A stretch of DNA of 64,000 bases from NCBI RefSeq assembly GCF_029211185.1, contig NZ_JARGDO010000009.1, forward strand, positions 94,718 through 158,717. The letters are read 5' to 3'. Below the pieces are notes generated by a model that was not told where the DNA came from, ran no database searches, and saw only the letters and a list, made by a program, of their open reading frames with translations. Both the position numbers and the translations under genes were made by a program. The DNA is from Tessaracoccus caeni. GTDB taxonomy: Bacteria; Actinomycetota; Actinomycetes; Propionibacteriales; Propionibacteriaceae. Numbering within the stretch: the first letter of the stretch is position 1; every line of letters starts with the position of its first letter. Positions 8,369 to 16,504 of the stretch are shown here, piece after piece.

Positions 8369-9433
8369 ATGGCTCGATCAGCTTCGAAGAGGAATCCCGT
8401 CGGACGTGGTACCGAGGCAAGGCGGCCTCGCCGGCGCTGGTTGCGGCGTTTGCTGATCGGCATGGCCGTCCTCTTGGCGGTCGTCCTCGGTGCCGGAGCC
8501 TGGGCTGTTCATGCCTGGGGGCCGATGTTCGGGATCTACCTGATCGCGCCGTCTCCGAAGCGGTACGCGAAGATCGCGCTCGGCTTCCTGGACCAGGGCT
8601 ACTACGCGGAGGGCGCCGAGTGGGAGACTGCTCGGACACGCGTCGAGGAAGCGGCCGCTGGTGCGGAAAGCTACGCCGATCTTCATGCGGTGCTGGCCGA
8701 CGCGACGAAGGTCGCCGGCGGTAAGCACTCGTTCTTCCTCACGCCCGAGGAGAGCGCGCAGAACTCCGAGGTGGCGCAGGCCGAGTACCTGGCGCCGGAG
8801 GTGAGCACCGCGGGCGGCGTGACGACGATCGTCGTGCCTGAGGTCGGCTCGGACGATCAGGCGCAGCTCCAGGACTATGCCACCGTTGCGGCCAAGGCCA
8901 TCGCCGACGCCGCGCCGCAGACGTGCGGTTGGATCGTCGACCTGCGGGGCAACAGGGGTGGCAACATGTATCCGATGTTCTCGGGGCTCACCCAGCTCCT
9001 GCCGGACGGGCCCGCGATGACGTTCCGCACGCGCGACGGCGTCGAGACCGAGGTGACCATGAATCCCGACGGCGTGGCGGTGGGAGGCGGGGCGACGGTG
9101 CATGCCGTCCCGGAACAGTCGAAGGTGCAGGGCCAGCCGATCGCGGTGCTGCTGGATCAGGACACCGCCTCCAGCGGTGAGGCGGTCGCCACCGCCTTCC
9201 ACGGCCTCGACCGCGTTCGCAGCTTCGGTGTGCCGACGGCTGGCTACACGTCGGCCAACTCGGTCCTTCCGCTCTACGACAAGGCCTTGCTGGTGCTCAC
9301 GGGTGCCGTCTACGTCGATCGTGACGGCGTGAACCTGAACGAGGAACCGATCGTGCCCGACGTGGAAGCGAGCCCGACGACGGTGCTCGACGAAGCGACG
9401 GGCTGGTTGGCCGAGCAGGGCTGCTCCGGGTAA
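8369..9433 (+). CDS. Membrane-anchored S41 (tail-specific protease-like) family protein
   Basis: A 354-aa protein. After a basic N-terminus, one strong hydrophobic segment (about residues 28-48) anchors it, leaving the rest outside the cell. The C-terminal half is of S41/Prc type: GWIVDLRGNRGGNMYPM is the conserved substrate-cleft strand and DTASSGEAV carries the expected nucleophile serine in a TASxxE context. The partner lysine seen in CtpA-type enzymes is not obvious. No PDZ domain is recognisable, so it resembles the short S41 hydrolases rather than CtpA. Start: ATG at 8369 after GGAG; frames extending upstream to 8303 would read through the hairpin. The gene stands alone between the ABC exporter and tdh. 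The substrate is unknown. Confidence 0.75.
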   Translation: MARSASKRNPVGRGTEARRPRRRWLRRLLIGMAVLLAVVLGAGAWAVHAWGPMFGIYLIAPSPKRYAKIALGFLDQGYYAEGAEWETARTRVEEAAAGAESYADLHAVLADATKVAGGKHSFFLTPEESAQNSEVAQAEYLAPEVSTAGGVTTIVVPEVGSDDQAQLQDYATVAAKAIADAAPQTCGWIVDLRGNRGGNMYPMFSGLTQLLPDGPAMTFRTRDGVETEVTMNPDGVAVGGGATVHAVPEQSKVQGQPIAVLLDQDTASSGEAVATAFHGLDRVRSFGVPTAGYTSANSVLPLYDKALLVLTGAVYVDRDGVNLNEEPIVPDVEASPTTVLDEATGWLAEQGCSG

Positions 9434-9513
9434 ACGATCATCCGCTCTGGTCGTCTTGGGCCCCCGCAAAGCGCGACGCGGACCGTCGCGCCAAGATGGG
9501 GCCAGGAGGATCG

Positions 9514-10551
9514 ATGAGAGCACTGGTGAAGCCGGCGCCGGGGCCGGGACTGGAGTTGGTCGAGCGACCTGAGCCCGTCTGCGGGCCGGGTGAGGTGAAG
9601 CTGCGAGTTCTGCGGGCGGGACTGTGCGGCACCGACCTGCATCTCGAGTCGTGGGACGACTGGGCCGCGGAGACGGTGCGCGCACCGCTGGTGCTGGGCC
9701 ACGAGTTCTACGGCGAAGTGGTCGAGGTGGGCGCGGATGTCCACGGGATCGAGGTGGGCGCCCGGGCCTCAGGCGAGGGTCACCTGGTGTGCGGACGCTG
9801 CCGCAACTGCCGGGCCGGGCGTCGACAGATGTGCATCCGCACCGTCGGCGTCGGGGTGAACACCGATGGCGCCTTCGCCGACTACCTGGTGATCCCCGCC
9901 GACAACGTCTGGCTTCAGCCTGATGCGATCGACCCCGATCTCGGCGCGGTGTTCGATCCGCTCGGCAACGCCACTCACACCGCCCTGCAATGGCCGCTCG
10001 TCGGCGAAGATGTGGCGATCACCGGCGCCGGACCGATCGGTCTGATGGCTGCGGCGATCGCCCGGCACGCAGGAGCCCGGCACGTGGTGGTGACCGATGT
10101 CAGCGACGAGCGCCTCGCTCTGGCGCGACGACTCGGTGCCGACCGCGTCGTCAACGTCACCCGGGAATCTCTCCTCGACGCGCAGCGCGAGCTGGACATG
10201 CGAGAAGGATTCGACATCGGTCTGGAGATGTCGGGCTCGCCGGCCGCGATGAACGACCTGCTGGCCAACCTCAATCACGGCGCGCGGGTGGCGATGCTCG
10301 GGCTCCCCAAGGAGCCGTACCCGATCGACTGGGGCAAGGTGATCACCCACATGGTCACCCTGAAGGGCATCTACGGCCGGGAGATGTTCGAGACCTGGTA
10401 TCTGATGAGCTCGATGCTCTCCACTTCACCCACGCTGGCCGACAACATCCGTTCCGTGATCACCCATCGTTTCCCTGCCGAACAGTGGCAGCAGGCGTTC
10501 GACGTCGCCCGCTCCGGCCGGTGCGGCAAGGTGATCCTGGACTGGAGCTGA
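9514..10551 (+). CDS. tdh: L-threonine 3-dehydrogenase (zinc-dependent)
   Basis: A 345-aa medium-chain zinc dehydrogenase oxidising L-threonine to 2-amino-3-ketobutyrate with NAD. Seen: catalytic zinc ligands in GLCGTDLH and GHEFYGEV, the four-cysteine structural zinc loop ([15 protein letters not shown]), the Rossmann motif GAGPIGLMA, and a Tdh-like C-terminal half ([14 protein letters not shown]). The start is the ATG at 9514, which has AGGAGG just upstream; an in-frame ATG at 9496 lacks one. The next gene, kbl, starts 29 bp downstream and encodes the following step, so the pair is a two-gene threonine-degradation operon giving glycine and acetyl-CoA. That context makes the specific assignment secure. 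Confidence 0.95.
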   Translation: MRALVKPAPGPGLELVERPEPVCGPGEVKLRVLRAGLCGTDLHLESWDDWAAETVRAPLVLGHEFYGEVVEVGADVHGIEVGARASGEGHLVCGRCRNCRAGRRQMCIRTVGVGVNTDGAFADYLVIPADNVWLQPDAIDPDLGAVFDPLGNATHTALQWPLVGEDVAITGAGPIGLMAAAIARHAGARHVVVTDVSDERLALARRLGADRVVNVTRESLLDAQRELDMREGFDIGLEMSGSPAAMNDLLANLNHGARVAMLGLPKEPYPIDWGKVITHMVTLKGIYGREMFETWYLMSSMLSTSPTLADNIRSVITHRFPAEQWQQAFDVARSGRCGKVILDWS

Positions 10552-10580
10552 ACAACAACCCCGAAAGCAGGCTGCCGACC

Positions 10581-11855
10581 ATGTACGACGACGTCCTCCG
10601 CGACGAGCTGACCACCACCCTCGACGAGATCCGGGACTCCGGGCTGCTGAAGACCGAACGCGAACTCACCACCCCGCAGTCGGCGCGGATCGCCACCCCG
10701 GCCGGACCCGCGCTGAACTTCTGCGCCAACAACTATCTCGGCCTGGCCGACCATCCGGCGGTGGTGGCCGCGGCGAAGGAAGGGCTGGATCGTTGGGGCT
10801 TCGGCATGGCGTCGGTGCGTTTCATCTGCGGCACCCAGAGCCAGCATGTAGAGCTCGAGCGGCGGCTGTCGGAGTTCCTCGGCACCGAGGCGACCATCCT
10901 CTACTCGTCCGCTTTCGACGCCAACGGCGGCCTGTTCGAGGTGCTGCTGGATGAGCGCGACGCGGTGATCTCCGACGAACTCAACCACGCGTCGCTGATC
11001 GACGGCATCCGGCTCTGCAAGGCGAGGCGCTACCGCTATCGCAACGCCGACCTGGCGGATCTTGCCGTGCAGCTGGAGGCGGCCTCCAGCGCCCGGCGGA
11101 AGGTGATCGTCACCGACGGGGTGTTCTCGATGGACGGCTCGCTCGCCCCGCTGCCCGGCATCTGCGACCTGGCCGAACAGCATGGCGCGTTGGTGGTGGT
11201 GGACGACTCCCACGCCGTCGGCTTCGTCGGAGAGCAGGGCCGCGGCACTCCGGAGGCACTGGGCGTCGCCAACCGCGTGGACATCTACACCGGCACCCTC
11301 GGCAAGGCGCTCGGCGGGGCCTCCGGCGGCTACGTCAGCGGCCCGCGCGAGGTGGTCGACCTGCTGCGCCAGCGGTCGCGTCCGTACCTGTTCTCCAATT
11401 CGCTGGCGCCGTCGGTGGTGGCGGGCTCGCTGGCCGCGCTCGACCTGATCGCCACCCAGGACGACGCCCGCCGGCAGTTGCGTGCCAACACGACGCTCTT
11501 CCGTGAGCTGATGACCGAGGCCGGGTTCGACCTGCTGCCCGGCGATCACCCGATCACCCCGGTGATGTTCCCCGGCGACGATGGCGCCCGGCTGGCGGCC
11601 GCGATCGCCGACCATATGCTCGCCCGATCCGGCGTGTACGTGATCGCCTTCTCGTTCCCGGTGGTGCCGCGGGGACGCGCCCGGATCCGCGTCCAGCTGT
11701 CGGCCGCGCACAACGAGGCCGACGTGCGAACCTGCGTCGCCGCCTTCATCGCCGCCCGCGACAGGGTGGCTGCGGTGTTCGACCGCGCGAACCAGCGTGG
11801 GCGCGAGATGGGAATCGAGTCTGAGCAGCAGGTCTACGACATCATCGACCAGTGA
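10581..11855 (+). CDS. kbl: Glycine C-acetyltransferase (2-amino-3-ketobutyrate CoA ligase) with a C-terminal extension
   Basis: A 424-aa PLP enzyme of the alpha-oxoamine synthase family, cleaving 2-amino-3-ketobutyrate with CoA to glycine and acetyl-CoA. Seen: [13 protein letters not shown] at the N-terminus, [35 protein letters not shown], and the PLP lysine (about Lys242) in [14 protein letters not shown]. Family members end near residue 398, soon after [15 protein letters not shown]. Here about 25 extra residues follow, ending [17 protein letters not shown]. That tail resembles the C-terminal ends of small antitoxins, and the stop overlaps (GTGA) the start of a PIN toxin remnant. A deletion fusing kbl to an antitoxin 3' end is one explanation. 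Confidence 0.93.
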   Translation: MYDDVLRDELTTTLDEIRDSGLLKTERELTTPQSARIATPAGPALNFCANNYLGLADHPAVVAAAKEGLDRWGFGMASVRFICGTQSQHVELERRLSEFLGTEATILYSSAFDANGGLFEVLLDERDAVISDELNHASLIDGIRLCKARRYRYRNADLADLAVQLEAASSARRKVIVTDGVFSMDGSLAPLPGICDLAEQHGALVVVDDSHAVGFVGEQGRGTPEALGVANRVDIYTGTLGKALGGASGGYVSGPREVVDLLRQRSRPYLFSNSLAPSVVAGSLAALDLIATQDDARRQLRANTTLFRELMTEAGFDLLPGDHPITPVMFPGDDGARLAAAIADHMLARSGVYVIAFSFPVVPRGRARIRVQLSAAHNEADVRTCVAAFIAARDRVAAVFDRANQRGREMGIESEQQVYDIIDQ

Positions 11856-12308
11856 GCGTTCCGTCCGAAGGTGACTCTTCAGGTGCCGTGGGCATCGACA
11901 CGTATGTGTGGATCTCGGCGCTTGTGTTCGGTGGAGCCCCTCGCGCGGTGTTCGAGGAGGCGGTGGGTGAAGGCCTCTTGATCGTGTGGAGCGCGGCGAT
12001 CACTAGCGAGATCCGGCGTATCCTCGCCGCGAAGTTTCCCGGCCTTTGTGGCCGACTTCGAATCGCTTCGGCTCGCGCTGGGTGATCGCCTTGTGAACGT
12101 CGAACTCGGCGGCATCACGATCGAGGTGTGTCGTGACCCTGATGACAATCGAGTTCTGGAAACCGCCGTGTTGGGCGCGGCCGACTGGATCGTCTCTGGC
12201 GACAAGGATCTGCTCACGTTGGGGCGAGTCGGTTCGGTCACCATCCTGACGCCGAGTGATTGGTTGGCTCGTCGCATCTGGGAGACCCCGACGGTACCCC
12301 TCTCGTGA
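11852..12308 (+). pseudogene. PIN-domain toxin-like gene broken by a frameshift
   Basis: Two adjacent frames together make one PIN protein of the COG1569 type. The first (from GTG at 11852 or 11888) reads GIDTYVWISALVFGGAPRAV and IVWSAAITSEIRRILAAKFP, with the first catalytic Asp. The second (to 12308) reads FVADFESLRLALGDRL and then the C-terminal acidic residues in WIVSGDKDLLTLG. The switch falls near 12035-12050, beside AAGTTTCCCGGCC. The start overlaps the kbl stop by 4 bp, as toxins usually overlap antitoxins. If real, the toxin RNase is inactive. A sequencing error would give the same picture. Confidence 0.75.
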
Positions 12309-12374
12309 GGGCCTCCCGTGCCCTCGTTCGTTGTGGTTCTCTAGACGGTGACACGGCGAACAAGGAGAACAGAC

Positions 12375-12938
12375 GTGGACACCCAAGAGTTCCTTGACCG
12401 AATGAACGCGGGAGAAGCGGCCAGGCCGGGTACCCATCTTGCGGCGAAGATGAATGATCTTGCCGACGAGGCGATCCGGATCTGCATGGAGCTGAACACC
12501 CGGTACACCACCCAGGAGGAGCGCGTCGAGATCATGTCGCGCCTCACAGGGCGCGAGGTTCCGGTGTCTTTCCAGATCTTCCCGCCGTTCACCAGCGACT
12601 GTGGAAAGAACATCCAGGTGGGCGAGCGTGTGTTCGTCAACAGCGGGTGCCGCTTCCAGGATCAGGGCGGCATCAGGATCGGCGACGACGTGCTCGTCGG
12701 TCACAACGTCGTGCTGGCCTCGCTCAATCACGACCTGGATCCGATGCAGCGGGGCACCACCATTCCGGGTCCCATCGTGATCGGCGACCGGGTGTGGATT
12801 GGTGCGAACGCCACGGTTCTCGCCGGGGTCACGATCGGCGATGGCGCCGTTGTCGCGGCGGGCGCGGTGGTCACTCGCGACGTCGCATCCAACACCGTGG
12901 TCGGCGGCGTTCCGGCGCGTCGGCTCCGTGACCTCTAG
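12375..12938 (+). CDS. Sugar O-acetyltransferase (maltose/galactoside/NodL type)
   Basis: A 187-aa left-handed beta-helix acetyltransferase that would transfer acetyl from acetyl-CoA to a sugar hydroxyl. The N-terminal MAC-type helical region (EFLDRMNAGEAARPGTHLAA) is followed by hexapeptide repeats. The catalytic His lies in ASLNHDLDPMQRG, and IGDRVWIGANATVLAGVTIG and VVAAGAVVTRDV form the last coils. The GTG start at 12375 has AAGGAG 7 bp upstream. It stands alone; its stop TAG shares the palindrome CTAG with the stop of the convergent XRE regulator, a 4-bp overlap. The substrate cannot be named. Confidence 0.88.
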   Translation: MDTQEFLDRMNAGEAARPGTHLAAKMNDLADEAIRICMELNTRYTTQEERVEIMSRLTGREVPVSFQIFPPFTSDCGKNIQVGERVFVNSGCRFQDQGGIRIGDDVLVGHNVVLASLNHDLDPMQRGTTIPGPIVIGDRVWIGANATVLAGVTIGDGAVVAAGAVVTRDVASNTVVGGVPARRLRDL

Positions 12939-13807
12939 ATGTACTTCGGGTCTGGGAGAAGCTGACTCGCGGCCCAGGAAGCGAGGAGTTGCATGCGTTC
13001 CGCCGCCGCCGATCCCGGTTCGGCGACGTAGACGGTGAGGGTGAGCCCGGGTTCCGCCTCCATGCTCATGCCCTCGTAGGCGAGGGTCATCTCGCCGACC
13101 ACTGGGTGGTTGAAGGTCTTGGTGCCCGCGCCGTGGTGGCGGACGTTGTGGCTGCCCCAGAGGCGGCGGAACTCGTCGCTGCGCGTGCTGAGCTCGCCGA
13201 TGAGGTCGTGAAGATCTTTGTTGTGCTGGTCGCGGCCCGCCTCAGTGCGCAAGATCGCGACGGAGACCTCGGCGAAGGCATCCCAATCGGGGTAGAACTG
13301 GTAGGCGCGTTCGTCGAGGAAGGTAAAGCGCGCGATATTCGGCGGCTGGGCGGGCATGTCGTAGATGTCCGCGTAGAAGGCACGGGCCAGCAGGTTGGCG
13401 GCGATCAGGTCCATCCGTCCGTTGCGCACGAAGGCAGGGCCGGCGGTGACGCCATCGAGCACCCATTGCAGGCTGGGGTGCGGGGTCCACGTCTTGGGGC
13501 TGCGACGCCGGGGCGGACGAGCGATGGGGCTGGCGGCGTGGGCGAGATCGAAGAGGTAGGCGCGCTCGGCATCGTCGAGAAGGAGGGCCTTGGCGAGGGC
13601 GTCGAGGACTTCCGGGGAAGCGCCGCCGATGGCGCCTCTCTCAAGACGGGTGTAGTACTCGACGCTGACCCCGGCCAAAGCAGCGACCTCACTACGACGC
13701 AGCCCGGCCACGCGTCGATTGGTCCCCGAGGGGAGGCCCACCCGCTCAGGGCTGATCTTCGCCCGGCGGGTCGTGAGGAACTCACGGACCTCTGCGCGAC
13801 TGTCCAT
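12935..13807 (-). CDS. XRE-type regulator with MmyB-like ligand domain
   Basis: A 290-aa protein. Residues about 10-90 form a helix-turn-helix with the actinobacterial hallmark RRVAGLRRSEVAALAGVSVEYYTRLERG. The remainder matches the MmyB-like PAS-type domain (DLIAANLLARAFYADIYDMP, then RLWGSHNVRHHGAGTK, then HPVVGEMTLAYEGM). Such regulators commonly sit beside a single oxidoreductase or hydrolase gene that they repress. Here the neighbour is a convergent acetyltransferase, so the target is unclear. Upstream, 13808-14063 is non-coding. The protein resembles the regulator at 21075-22004 in architecture. Confidence 0.88.
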   Translation of the reverse strand: MDSRAEVREFLTTRRAKISPERVGLPSGTNRRVAGLRRSEVAALAGVSVEYYTRLERGAIGGASPEVLDALAKALLLDDAERAYLFDLAHAASPIARPPRRRSPKTWTPHPSLQWVLDGVTAGPAFVRNGRMDLIAANLLARAFYADIYDMPAQPPNIARFTFLDERAYQFYPDWDAFAEVSVAILRTEAGRDQHNKDLHDLIGELSTRSDEFRRLWGSHNVRHHGAGTKTFNHPVVGEMTLAYEGMSMEAEPGLTLTVYVAEPGSAAAERMQLLASWAASQLLPDPKYI

Positions 13808-14063
13808 CCCGTCAGCCTAGGCTGCCTGGTGCGATTGAAGGAGCCCCTGGCAGTGCCTGTCTTGCTGGGCCCCCGCTTGGGTAAGCGGTCTGACTCGCCG
13901 AGAAGCACGACGCGATCCTCAATCTGGCGGACGCATCAGGCATCCGTGGTCTCGCTCTCCTGCGCCGATTGCTCCCGGGCTGACTCAATTGCCCGCGACC
14001 ACCATGTGGGGTCTTGCCTCGCAGCAGCCCCCGCAGGACCGGGTCGGGGCCTAACAACACGCC

Positions 14064-14477
14064 CTAGTTGAGGTGGGTCGCGCGGAGTTCGTCCTGGAAT
14101 GCGGCGATTTGTTCGGGGTGCCCATACATACCTGCGTATTGCGGCACGGTGGTCTGGGTGGTCGGGTCGAGCATCGTTCCTACCACGGCGAGCTCGAACA
14201 GCAGCGGCACCAAAGCGATGCTCTTCTCGGTGAGCGAGTACGCACCCTGCATTCCGCGAGGGACGTCTTGCTTCGTGAGCATCCCCATCTCCACCAGGTC
14301 GCTCAGCCGACGGGAGAGCGTGGGTGGAGTGATCCCCTCCTGGGACTTGGTGAGCAGCTCGCGGAACGAGCGATATCCGCAGAAGATGACGTCGCGCAGG
14401 ATGATGAGGCTCCACGGGTCGCCCAGCATCTCGACTCCGCGGTTGATCGGGCACCGGGAACGCGGCTCGCGAAGCAT
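14064..14477 (-). CDS. HxlR-family winged-helix regulator
   Basis: A 137-aa protein with the HxlR core: CPINRGVEMLGDPWSLIILRD, FRELLTKSQEGITPPTLSRRL and DLVEMGMLTKQ. HxlR proteins are small dimeric sensors, often of electrophiles or aldehydes, acting on a divergent gene. The DHFR-like gene starts 93 bp away on the other strand. The intergenic region has two nested inverted repeats that look like its operators, so repression of the DHFR-like and GyrI-like pair and autoregulation are likely. The cysteine near the N-terminus could be a sensor, but this is inference. Confidence 0.9.
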   Translation of the reverse strand: MLREPRSRCPINRGVEMLGDPWSLIILRDVIFCGYRSFRELLTKSQEGITPPTLSRRLSDLVEMGMLTKQDVPRGMQGAYSLTEKSIALVPLLFELAVVGTMLDPTTQTTVPQYAGMYGHPEQIAAFQDELRATHLN

Positions 14478-14493
14478 CTCATCCCTCCAAGAA

Positions 14494-14557
14494 AAAGTAG
14501 TTGCCTATTGATACTACCCTGTGTACCCTCAAGGTAGTACGAAGATGTAACTACTTT
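14494..14557. promoter_or_regulatory. Nested inverted repeats between hxlR-type and DHFR-like genes
   Basis: The outer arms AAAGTAGTT (14494-14502) and AACTACTTT (14549-14557) are exact complements. The inner arms TACTACC (14512-14518) and GGTAGTA (14533-14539) are too. All share a GTAGT core, giving four half-sites in an AT-rich divergent promoter. An HxlR dimer pair is the natural ligand. Confidence 0.65.
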
Positions 14558-14570
14558 CTAAGGAGGTGCG

Positions 14571-15194
14571 ATGTCCAGGCGAGTGATAGCGAACATCGTG
14601 CTCACGCTCGACGGCTGCACCACCGGTCCCGGCGGTGTTCGTGACATGAGCGTCGTCGCCCCGCACGGCGTGAGTGATCAGGCCCGCGACGCTTTGGTGC
14701 GGATGACCGACGCCACCACTGTGCTGCTCGGTCGCGCCAACTACGAGGGATTCCACGGATGGTGGCCGTCCGTCGCGGCCCAGGCAGATGCGGATCCTCG
14801 TGACCGGGCCTTCTCCCGGTGGCTGAACGAGGTCGAGAAAGTGGTGTTCTCCCGCACCTTGGGCTCCGTCGACTGGTCGAACGCACGGCTCGCCACCGCC
14901 GGTCCCGCAGACACGGTCCGGGGCCTACGGGAAGCCTCCGGTGGCGATATTCGGGTGCTCAGCAGCCAGCAGGTCATCCGTCAGCTCTTGAACGCCGACC
15001 TCATCGACCGGCTCGAACTCACCATCGCACCGACCATCGTCGGCGACGGAGGGCAGAAGCTCTTCGATTTCGGCATGGCAGCCTCGGCGTGGACGTTCTC
15101 CACCGTGGATCAGACCGACAGCGGGGCGCTGCGGCTCGTGGCGGATCGCCGCAAAGACACAGAGCCGGCAAGCTTCCCAGCGAGCATGGCGTAA
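14571..15194 (+). CDS. Dihydrofolate reductase-like protein (RibD C-terminal family)
   Basis: A 207-aa NADPH-dependent reductase-like fold. Seen: RRVIANIVLTLDGCTTGPGG at the N-terminus, VLLGRANYEGFHGWWP (cofactor loop), KVVFSRTL, GGDIRVLSSQQVIRQLL and LIDRLELTIAPTIVGDGG, the usual YyaP/RibD_C pattern. Such stand-alone proteins are not true folate enzymes; their substrates are mostly unknown. AAGGAGGTG precedes the ATG. It is divergent from an HxlR regulator and followed after 14 bp by a GyrI-like protein, so the two form one regulated unit that may respond to a xenobiotic. That role is inferred from context only. Confidence 0.85.
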   Translation: MSRRVIANIVLTLDGCTTGPGGVRDMSVVAPHGVSDQARDALVRMTDATTVLLGRANYEGFHGWWPSVAAQADADPRDRAFSRWLNEVEKVVFSRTLGSVDWSNARLATAGPADTVRGLREASGGDIRVLSSQQVIRQLLNADLIDRLELTIAPTIVGDGGQKLFDFGMAASAWTFSTVDQTDSGALRLVADRRKDTEPASFPASMA

Positions 15195-15208
15195 CGAAAG
15201 GCAAGACA

Positions 15209-15679
15209 ATGACCGAACTCATTCAGCTCCCGGAGCAGCGCATCCTCTTCGTCCGCGGCAAGGTGCCCACGTCGGAGCTTCCCGCGTTCCAGGGTCAGGC
15301 GTTCCAGGCGATCTGGTCTGTTCTCGATCCTGCGCAGGCGATCGCTCCTGCGCACCCGCACGTGCGCTACTACCTGGTTTCGGCGGACGAGATGGACGTC
15401 GAGGTGAGTGTGCCCGTGACCGACGACGCGACCGGCAACGAGACCGTGAAGATCGGTGCGCTGCCGGGTGGAACGGCGGTGACGTGCCTGCATGTCGGCA
15501 GTCATCAGGGGCTCGGTTCCGCGTATGGCGCGCTTGCCTCTGCGGAAACAGGAGACCTGTCGCCCAACGGCCCGCCGTGGGAGGTCTATGAGTGGATCGC
15601 CGGCGACAAGGTTCTCAGCTCCGAATCGTGGTCGCGGCCCGACGAATGGCGCACCTTGCTCGTTCAGCCGCTGGCGTGA
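15209..15679 (+). CDS. GyrI-like/effector-binding domain protein
   Basis: A stand-alone effector-binding domain (156 aa) of the GyrI/BmrR C-terminal type. Visible features are IQLPEQRILFVRGKVP at the start, VRYYLVSADEMDVEVSVPV, LPGGTAVTCLHVGSHQGLGSA (the conserved turn), and PWEVYEWIAGD near the end. These small proteins bind hydrophobic ligands, and some hydrolyse toxic electrophiles. It starts 14 bp after the DHFR-like gene and is presumably co-transcribed with it under HxlR control. No DNA-binding domain is attached. Confidence 0.8.
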   Translation: MTELIQLPEQRILFVRGKVPTSELPAFQGQAFQAIWSVLDPAQAIAPAHPHVRYYLVSADEMDVEVSVPVTDDATGNETVKIGALPGGTAVTCLHVGSHQGLGSAYGALASAETGDLSPNGPPWEVYEWIAGDKVLSSESWSRPDEWRTLLVQPLA

Positions 15680-15745
15680 CCGGTGCGGTGATCGGGAGAC
15701 GATGCCGAGCCAAGGGCGCAACCGCCCGTTGGGCCGTCGCGGCTT

Positions 15746-16321
15746 CTATTCGCCCAGAACCGTGCGCAAGAGGGGGGCGTTGACGTCCTTTTCGGAGATC
15801 TGCTCGCGGTTGTTCGGGTCGATCGGGATCGGCCACAGGTGTGCCACAACAGGATCGAGCGGGGTCACCGCGACGCCGGTCATTCCGGGCTGCCATTCGG
15901 TGTCGAAGAAGTAGAGGTATTCCGCGTCCTCGGCGCTGGTCACCTGGAATCCGTTGCACACTCCACGAGGGACAAAGACCTGTCGGCCGGGGATCAGCTC
16001 CACGGTTACGACGTTGCCGAGGGTGCTGCTGTCCGGCCTCGCGTCGAGGTAGACCCCGAGCGCCGATCCGCTGGCGATCATGACGAGCTTCGCCATGGCC
16101 TCGCCGTGCAGCCCTCGAACCGTGCCGGACTTGGTCCGGGTGAGGTTGATCTGCTTCCATCCATCGCCGGCCAGCGCCAGCAGCGGAGGGTAGACGCTCT
16201 CGCGGTACAGCTCGCGCACTGTCCCCCGAGCTTCGGTGACGGTGCGGGCGTCGATGACGACGAGTCCGTCGATCTCGCTCGACGACGTGCGGAGTTCGTT
16301 GATGGTCACATCCGAGGACAT
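15746..16321 (-). CDS. dTDP-4-dehydrorhamnose 3,5-epimerase-family protein
   Basis: A 191-aa cupin of the RmlC family. Recognisable are INLTRTKSGTVRGLHGEAMAKLV (catalytic His of the RGLH motif), GVYLDARPDSSTLGN, ELIPGRQVFVPRGVCNGFQV and EYLYFFDTEW. RmlC epimerises C3 and C5 of dTDP-4-keto-6-deoxyglucose on the way to dTDP-rhamnose. No other rhamnose genes are nearby, so a related sugar-nucleotide epimerase or isomerase is possible. The stop is separated from the upstream GyrI-like gene (convergent) by 66 bp. Its promoter region carries one copy of the direct repeat that recurs at 17714. Confidence 0.82.
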   Translation of the reverse strand: MSSDVTINELRTSSSEIDGLVVIDARTVTEARGTVRELYRESVYPPLLALAGDGWKQINLTRTKSGTVRGLHGEAMAKLVMIASGSALGVYLDARPDSSTLGNVVTVELIPGRQVFVPRGVCNGFQVTSAEDAEYLYFFDTEWQPGMTGVAVTPLDPVVAHLWPIPIDPNNREQISEKDVNAPLLRTVLGE

Positions 16322-16324
16322 GCC

Positions 16325-16379
16325 GGGAGTCTATCTTCAAGGAACCAAGGGCCATCGATGAGCCGGCATCGCGTTGACG
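16325..16379. repeat. Direct repeat copy 1 flanking the DUF4143-type ATPase gene
   Basis: The 55-bp stretch beginning GGGAGTCTA and containing GAACCAAGGG and ATCGATGAGCC matches 17714-17768 at about 46 of 55 positions in the same orientation. The two copies bracket the ATPase gene. This may be an insertion footprint or a dispersed regulatory repeat. Confidence 0.7.
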
Positions 16380-16504
16380 TCGTCTGCCGCGTGTGTACGT
16401 GAGCGTCGCGCGATCACGGGGCCAATTCGCTGTTCGTCGAGACGAGATCTGCAAAAACGGCGAATGGGTAGCCAAAAAAACGGTTAGTGAGTAGCCTGTT
16501 TTGC

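Noticed and set aside
9990..10580. N-terminal extension of kbl over the tdh 3' end
   Set aside because: The frame is an out-of-phase shadow of tdh; the conserved protein starts at the ATG 10581.
13808..14063. Small gene between the XRE and HxlR regulator genes
   Set aside because: Open frames on both strands lack ribosome sites and recognisable sequence; treated as intergenic.
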